This document shows positions 58,893-64,000 of a stretch of 64,000 nt of DNA, in pieces. Made by a program: the position numbers and the translations under genes. The notes below the pieces were generated by a model. It did no database searches. It was not told the origin of the DNA and saw only the letters and a list, made by a program, of their open reading frames with translations. This stretch comes from a virus, in IMG/VR virus record IMGVR_UViG_3300027832_000010, positions 1-64,000 of that record. One strand, written 5' to 3'. How positions within the stretch are numbered: the stretch's first letter is position 1; each line of letters opens with the position of its first letter.

Positions 58893-60384
58893 AATTGTTA
58901 TACTCGGAGGCGGCTCTGCTGGTTGGCTTACTGCACTATATTTAAAAAAAGTTTTTCCGGATAATAACTATACACTCGTCGAGGATCCCGCTACTCCTCC
59001 AATAATTGCAGGAGAAAGCTCGGCTGCAATTTTAACTTCATTTTATAATTTTTTAGAAATCGATCAAACTGATTGGGCTATAAAAACACATGCATTACCA
59101 AAATTAGGTAGTAAATTTATAGACTGGAACGGTGTTGGTACAAATTTTATTCATGGTTTGATTTCAGATCAATATCGCACTGCTTATGATAGTAATTTTT
59201 TGTCAACATTTAATTTAAATAGAGATTTTATATCCTGTGCTCTTGCAGAAAATATAAAAATGGAAAATATTTTTTATTGTTCTGAAATGATCAAACAAGA
59301 TAAATTGCCAATAATACAAAAATCTAACAACACGTTTGAAGCACTACATCGTTTTATGTGGCATTTCAATAGTAGAGAAAACGCTGCATATTTAAAAAAT
59401 CTAGGGCAACAGCGAGGAATTAAATTAATTAAGAAAAAATATGTTAAATCTAATCTAGATGCATTGGGTAACATATCATCTGTAACTGTTGACGATGCTA
59501 CTAATATTGTCGGGGATTGGTTTTTTGATTGTAGTGGATTTGCAAGGTTATTATTACAAAAAACTCTAGGGGTTACTTCAACGGATTATTCTAATTTATT
59601 TCCAGCTAGAAGTGTTGTGGCTTGGTGGGACAGTAATACTACATTAGTAAACTATACTGCTGTGACTGCAATGAAATATGGGTGGTCTTGGAGAATTAAT
59701 TTAGACGATCGAACCGGCAACGGGTATGTGTTTGATCCCGATCACATTACCCCAGATCAAGCTGTGGAAGAAATAAAAAATAAATTTAATACTGACATAG
59801 TGCCAGTTGCAAATTTAAATTTTACACCATCATTGGTAAAAGAATATTGGAAAAATAATGTAATTGCTATAGGAATTAGTAGTGGGTTTTTAGAACCGTT
59901 AGAATCTAATGGTCTTGGGCAGGTAATTACACAATTAATACTATTAGAAAAATTTTGGAATCCTACTGAAACTGGACTATTCGATCAAAAATTATATAAT
60001 GATGAAGTAACTAGTCAAATGAAAGAAATTATTAATTTTTTATCATTGCATTATAAAGGACATCGTAGAGATACAGATTTTTGGAAAAGTCATTCGTTTG
60101 ATTCCAATAGAACCAACGACTATCTAAAAGAAAAAATTGAACAGTGGAATGAAGGTATTCTTGTTGACAATGATCTTACTGTGTATCCGTTTGAAAGCTA
60201 CGTTACTGTAATACAAGGGCTTGATTTAATTAATTTAGACAAGCTAAAAAAGCGATTATGTACTCGACCTAACATATTTAAAAATTTTTATAAATCGTAT
60301 AACAATACAATGTTAGAAAAACAAGAAATTATTGATCAGAGTTTAGATTTAAAAACATGGTACCGTTTAATGTTTGACAAATAA
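58873..60384 (+). CDS. Flavin-dependent halogenase 4
   Basis: 503 residues. IVILGGGSAGWLTAL binds FAD. ALPKLGSKFIDW has a Lys in the PrnA Lys79 region, and SSGFLEPLESNG the Glu. The WxWxIP motif reads GWSWRINL, with Asn for Pro. The GVGE segment is IAGESSA, the most divergent of the four. FSWxxx substrate loops also differ, so it probably acts on a different substrate. Confidence 0.8.
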   Translation: MIQKINEIVILGGGSAGWLTALYLKKVFPDNNYTLVEDPATPPIIAGESSAAILTSFYNFLEIDQTDWAIKTHALPKLGSKFIDWNGVGTNFIHGLISDQYRTAYDSNFLSTFNLNRDFISCALAENIKMENIFYCSEMIKQDKLPIIQKSNNTFEALHRFMWHFNSRENAAYLKNLGQQRGIKLIKKKYVKSNLDALGNISSVTVDDATNIVGDWFFDCSGFARLLLQKTLGVTSTDYSNLFPARSVVAWWDSNTTLVNYTAVTAMKYGWSWRINLDDRTGNGYVFDPDHITPDQAVEEIKNKFNTDIVPVANLNFTPSLVKEYWKNNVIAIGISSGFLEPLESNGLGQVITQLILLEKFWNPTETGLFDQKLYNDEVTSQMKEIINFLSLHYKGHRRDTDFWKSHSFDSNRTNDYLKEKIEQWNEGILVDNDLTVYPFESYVTVIQGLDLINLDKLKKRLCTRPNIFKNFYKSYNNTMLEKQEIIDQSLDLKTWYRLMFDK

Positions 60385-60403
60385 TTTTAGGATGATTAAT
60401 AAT

Positions 60404-61059
60404 ATGACAAAAATAAATTTATTCTCACCTATCTTTTACAAGTCTAGAATGGATCCGTTACTGTATAATAAAGATGAACTTTATTTAGATTTAAAACACA
60501 ATTACACATTAAACAATTCTAGAAAAGTTGAAGAAGCTGCGGCGGATTATTTTCCCGACACTAATTTTCATGTATATTATAAAGATTGGGATAATTTAAA
60601 TTATAAAAAAATAGATTTTACTTTGCTATACAATCAATATACTCAAGTAATTGAAGAATTTTTGTCTACTATTGGTTTTAATAATAATATAGAATACAAA
60701 TGGTATACTGTTAATATTAATGTAGCTAAAAATGGATTCTTAGATGAACATGACCATAACGGATCAATTCAGGAATATAAAGATTGGCCACATCAATTTT
60801 CTTTAGTACACTATTTTTCATTAAAACCACATCACTCTACTACATTTTTAAATCCAATAGGAGCTTGCACAGGGTTAGGAAAAAATTAGATAATACTGCT
60901 ATAGAAAATTCATCGTATTTTCAAAATTTTAACTTGCCTATGTTGGAAGATGATATTATTATCTTCCCCTGTTATATTAGGCATAGAGTTGATGAAAGCA
61001 AAATAACTACAGATGATTTACGAATTACTGTTGCAATAAACATAACAATTAAAGAATAA
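60404..61059 (+). CDS. 2OG-Fe(II) oxygenase with -1 frameshift
   Basis: About 218 residues if both parts are joined. Part 1 (60404-60889) has FLDEHDHNGSIQEYK with H-D-H and stops at TAG after GGA-AAA-AAT. Part 2, in the -1 frame to 61059, continues KKLDNTAIENSSYF and has CYIRHRVDESK with the distal His and DLRITVAINI with the Arg. The junction A-AAA-AAT is a heptamer of the bacterial -1 slippery type. Without the shift the protein lacks half its metal site. A single-base error in the A-run is equally possible. Confidence 0.65.
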
Positions 61060-61092
61060 TTACATCACAAAATCAACGCTACCTAAGAAAAA

Positions 61093-62229
61093 TTAATATT
61101 TTACAATAACTACGCCAGAACCGCCGGTACCTCCGTGTGCTCCGGATCCGCCGCCTGTGTTTGCTCCTCCGGGGCCGCCGCCCACAATAACACCGCAGGT
61201 GTTGCCTGTGTTAAGTGCTTGTCCGCCGCCCATAAATTGACGACCTTGAGCGCCGCCTGTTAACGGATTATTAGGGTTTGGCGCAGCTTGACCTCCGTAA
61301 GGTCCTGCATGATGATAGCCACCGCCGCCACCGCCGCCAACGCCTCCGGCATAGGTTCCCCATCCTAAATGGCCACCACCACCACCACCGCCGCCCCAGT
61401 AAAGTGTTGGTCCTAGTGTGTCTGCTGCACGACCTACTCCGCCGGTTACTTGATCACTTCTAAATGATCCTCTATAATTTTGTCTACCATCCGGAGCACT
61501 AGCGCCGCCACCACCTGCTCCACCACCACCACCACCGTTGTGAGTGTTTTCATTATCTACGTTAAATCTAACACCGCTTCCGCCTGGATAACCTTGGCCG
61601 CTAACACTCAATCCACCATAATTGCGGGTGCGACTGTCAATGCCATCACCTGTGTTGGCACCTCCGCCCCCAGAACCGCCTGGGCGCCCTGCTGTGGGTG
61701 TGCCTAAGCCCCCTGGTTGAGAATGGTTCCAAGTACCTCCTTGGCCGCCGCCCGTGCCTGTCAAACTTGAAAATACCGAGTTTGATCCGTTATTGGTGCC
61801 GCCACCGCCGCCGCCTACTGTTACTGCATATCCTGTACCGGCTGTTACTGGAAAACTACGATTAAGTATTACGCCACCGCCACCGCCACCACCTCCCCAA
61901 GAGCTGCCGCCGCCGCCGCCACCGCCAACAACTAATACTTCAACAGTACCTGTAAATGTGGGCGTAAAAGTATGGCCGCCTACACCAGTAAACATATGAG
62001 CAATGCCACCTCCGGGAATATATGTTATTGTGTCGCCGCCTGTTCCTACAAGACCTGGACTGTATCCAGTTACAGGACGCCAACCTGCATTATCATAAAA
62101 TTCTAGTGTGTTCTGTCCGTTTGTTGTATTGAGTCTAAGTTTTGCTGTACCTACACCGGTACTTGTGGCATTGCTTGGTAAACTCAGTGCCGATGTTGCT
62201 GTAAACGTAGTATTTTTTAAAATTGCCAT
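61093..62229 (-). CDS. Glycine-rich tail fibre 1
   Basis: 378 residues. The N-terminal part (TNGQNTLEFYDNAGWRPVTG) is the usual fibre-attachment-like module, followed by HTFTPTFTGTVEVLVVGGGG and many poly-Gly blocks separated by short loops, ending SGVVIVKY. Such Gly-rich domains form polyglycine-II-like sandwiches at fibre tips and bind host receptors. Start AAGGAAAAAAC-ATG. The variable loops between Gly blocks are the likely receptor-binding parts. Confidence 0.82.
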   Translation of the reverse strand: MAILKNTTFTATSALSLPSNATSTGVGTAKLRLNTTNGQNTLEFYDNAGWRPVTGYSPGLVGTGGDTITYIPGGGIAHMFTGVGGHTFTPTFTGTVEVLVVGGGGGGGSSWGGGGGGGGVILNRSFPVTAGTGYAVTVGGGGGGTNNGSNSVFSSLTGTGGGQGGTWNHSQPGGLGTPTAGRPGGSGGGGANTGDGIDSRTRNYGGLSVSGQGYPGGSGVRFNVDNENTHNGGGGGGAGGGGASAPDGRQNYRGSFRSDQVTGGVGRAADTLGPTLYWGGGGGGGGHLGWGTYAGGVGGGGGGGYHHAGPYGGQAAPNPNNPLTGGAQGRQFMGGGQALNTGNTCGVIVGGGPGGANTGGGSGAHGGTGGSGVVIVKY

Positions 62230-62241
62230 AGTGTTTTTTCC

Positions 62242-63375
62242 TTAATATCTTACAATCACAATGCCTGATCCACCGTTTCCAGCAATGCCGTATGCGCCCC
62301 CACCTCCACCACCTGTGTTATCTCCAGCACTGCCGCCATGATAATGTTGATTTCCGCCGGCTCCAGAATTTAACGCCATTCCGCCGCCAACTCCGTTGCC
62401 GTGGGGCGAGCCTGGATAGTTTGGGCCGCCGTGTGTTTGAGTTGAGCCGCCACCGCCGCCGATGCCGCCACTAGATGATAGAGTACTGTTACCATGGTGC
62501 GTTGCACCGCCACCGCCACCACCCCAGTATAAGGTATATCCCATGATGCTGTTAGCTATTCCAGGGCCGCCGTCCGCTAACAGCCCTTGTTGCTTATCAT
62601 CTTCGCTACTAAAACCAGGACCTCCTGCACCGCCGCCGCCACCTGCGCGGTGACTGTCTTCGCTTTGACGATTAAAACGGATTCCGCTACCGCCAGGAAA
62701 GCCTTGTCCTGCAACTCCAAAGCCTCCCAAATTTTTATTACGACTATCATTAGGACCGGTATGTCCATTAGAACCGGCGCCGTTTGATCCTGGGTTGCCG
62801 CCTCCGCCTGATCCCCCTGGGCGTCCAGCATATCCGTCCCAAGATCCACCACCACCACCACCTTGGGCAGTGATAGAGCCAAATACACTATTTGATCCGT
62901 TAGTTGACGATTGTGCGTAAGCAGGTGGTCCTGCTGCTGTTCCAGCTACTGTGATTGGAATGCCAGAACCGGCACTTACAGGAACCGCTCTGCTACTTAT
63001 TATTCCTCCTGCACCACCGCCTGCTCCTAAATGTCCACCGCCTGAACCGCCACTAGCGATTACTAACACTTCAACAGTACCTGTAAATGTCGGAGTAAAT
63101 GTGTGTGCTCCTGCTGAAGTAAACATATGTACTACACCGTTGGCTCTTCCTACATTTGATCCTGCGTATAAAATAGTATTTCCACCAGTTCCAATAGATC
63201 CTTTACTAATACCAGTAATTGGGCGCCACCCTGTTGCGTCATAAAATTCTAATAAATTGTTTGCATTATTAAGACGAATCATACCTGGAGTAGGCGATGG
63301 TCGCTGAGCAGTATTACCACTAGGTATAGTTATAAATCCTGTGTCGTTGATAGATGTGTTTTGTAGAGTTGCCAT
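62242..63375 (-). CDS. Glycine-rich tail fibre 2
   Basis: 377 residues, paralogue of the preceding gene: LLEFYDATGWRPITGISKG, HTFTPTFTGTVEVLVIASGG, then Gly-rich blocks with loops such as RFNRQSEDSHRAGG, ending SGIVIVRY. Only 12 nt separate it from fibre 1. Loop sequences differ while framework strands are kept, as expected of receptor-binding diversification. Confidence 0.82.
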   Translation of the reverse strand: MATLQNTSINDTGFITIPSGNTAQRPSPTPGMIRLNNANNLLEFYDATGWRPITGISKGSIGTGGNTILYAGSNVGRANGVVHMFTSAGAHTFTPTFTGTVEVLVIASGGSGGGHLGAGGGAGGIISSRAVPVSAGSGIPITVAGTAAGPPAYAQSSTNGSNSVFGSITAQGGGGGGSWDGYAGRPGGSGGGGNPGSNGAGSNGHTGPNDSRNKNLGGFGVAGQGFPGGSGIRFNRQSEDSHRAGGGGGAGGPGFSSEDDKQQGLLADGGPGIANSIMGYTLYWGGGGGGATHHGNSTLSSSGGIGGGGGSTQTHGGPNYPGSPHGNGVGGGMALNSGAGGNQHYHGGSAGDNTGGGGGGAYGIAGNGGSGIVIVRY

Positions 63376-63386
63376 TTATTAATTCC

Positions 63387-64000
63387 TTAGTATCTAACTA
63401 CGACTATGCCAGAGCCGCCTGCGCCATGTGTTGATCCACCATTGCCGCCGCCGCCGCCGGTGTTAGCTCCACCATTGCCGCCAAATCGAGCATGGCTGTC
63501 ACTGTTAGATGCATTTCCGCCTTGATTATATGCCTGGCCGCCGCCTCGACCATTACCTAATCCTGGACCAAACCCCGGAACATAGTGAGCAGCGCCACCA
63601 CCACCACCACCTACTCCGCCGTCACCACCACCGCCATCACAAATGTGTGGGCCGCTTGCGCCGCCGCCGCCCCAGTAAAGAATTTCGCCTAAAATATCGT
63701 GTGCAATACCGGGACCACCGTGTGTGGCTTGCTGTTGATTTTCATCTTGACTGGCTAGTCCTGGACCACCTGCTCCACCACCACTACCACCATTATGTGT
63801 GTTTTCACTGTCGTCGTTAAATCTTACGCCACTACCGCCAGGAAATCCTTGTCCAGTAATACCCGGTCCTCCGGAGACTCTAAATCTATTTCCAGTTACT
63901 CCGTCACCACTATTGCCACCTCCGCCGCCTGATCCGCCTGGACGACCCGGAGTGTTACTATTCCATACTCCGCCAGTGCCGCCACCAGTTGCGCTGTTAG
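63387..64000 (-). CDS. Glycine-rich tail fibre 3 (cut by window edge)
   Basis: The C-terminal 204 or so residues are present; the start lies beyond 64000. The readable part has Gly blocks, a TLYWGGGG-type segment also present in the other two, and a stop at 63387 after a VVVRY-type end. It is the third tandem copy. Confidence 0.8.
   Translation of the reverse strand, partial: NSATGGGTGGVWNSNTPGRPGGSGGGGGNSGDGVTGNRFRVSGGPGITGQGFPGGSGVRFNDDSENTHNGGSGGGAGGPGLASQDENQQQATHGGPGIAHDILGEILYWGGGGASGPHICDGGGGDGGVGGGGGGAAHYVPGFGPGLGNGRGGGQAYNQGGNASNSDSHARFGGNGGANTGGGGGNGGSTHGAGGSGIVVVRY

Noticed and set aside
61278-63820. Plus-strand Pro- and His-rich frames opposite the fibre genes
   Set aside because: Antisense of poly-Gly codons; no start signals, and composition is explained by the repeats.

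Overview
The window looks like part of the genome of a T4-like contractile-tailed phage (myovirus) from an aquatic bacterium. It carries T4-type replication and recombination genes (gp41 helicase, gp61 primase, UvsX, a UvsY-like protein, gp32, UvsW) and T4-type virion genes (TerL/gp17, gp16, gp4, gp13, gp14, gp15, gp18 sheath, gp19 tube). Base composition is AT-rich and genes are packed with 4-40 nt overlaps. The accessory set (groES-groEL, 2OG-Fe(II) oxygenases, flavin halogenases, glycine-rich fibres, HxGH nucleotidyltransferases) is the kind seen in marine T4-like phages. No photosynthesis gene, tRNA, integrase or CRISPR array was seen, and the host cannot be named from the sequence.

Layout. 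1-1.1 kb: mostly non-coding, with a polypyrimidine repeat, a short direct repeat, a hairpin and a late promoter in front of one or two small genes. 1.2-14 kb (minus strand): helicase, primase, a glycosyltransferase, a virion protein, a miniature Pol III alpha-like protein, a nucleotidyltransferase/DUF2061/kinase cassette, a gp62-like protein, cupin and unknown proteins, and uvsW broken in two by a split intein. 14-20.7 kb (minus): a glycan cluster of glycosyltransferases, a nucleotidyltransferase-cupin fusion and an FkbM methyltransferase. 20.7-23.7 kb: uvsY-like, uvsX and gp32. 23.7-44.4 kb: packaging, head, neck and tail genes, mostly minus strand, with gp14-gp15 and small enzymes on the plus strand; the terminase gene is also broken by a split intein. 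44.5-46.6 kb: a groES-groEL operon. 46.6-61.1 kb: a tail chaperone-like gene followed by ten 2OG-Fe(II) oxygenase-fold proteins, four flavin-dependent halogenase-like proteins, a methyltransferase and one unknown. 61.1-64 kb: three tandem glycine-rich tail-fibre genes, the last cut by the window edge.

Three themes stand out. (1) Mobile endonucleases: two genes are fractured by split inteins with a homing endonuclease gene between the halves (uvsW at its DECH motif; terL just before its Walker B Asp, with a 39-residue N-intein and a terminal Gln). At two more genes (primase and a nucleotidyltransferase) an endonuclease or its remnant sits between an orphan copy of the gene's first codons and a synonymously recoded copy that starts the working gene. 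(2) Promoters flush with start codons: four sigma70-type promoters have the form TTGACA-N17/18-TAtaaT-N6-ATG, and nine late promoters have NNTAAATA-N4/5-ATG, so many mRNAs are probably leaderless. (3) A dense halogenase/dioxygenase island next to the fibre genes, which may modify a virion protein, a glycan or a small metabolite; this last point is inference.

Gene decay is also visible: remnants of a carbamoyltransferase, an SGNH hydrolase and a methyltransferase, and two genes needing a frameshift to be read through (+1 at 19044, -1 near 60880). All calls come from reading the sequence and ORF translations; no database search was possible.
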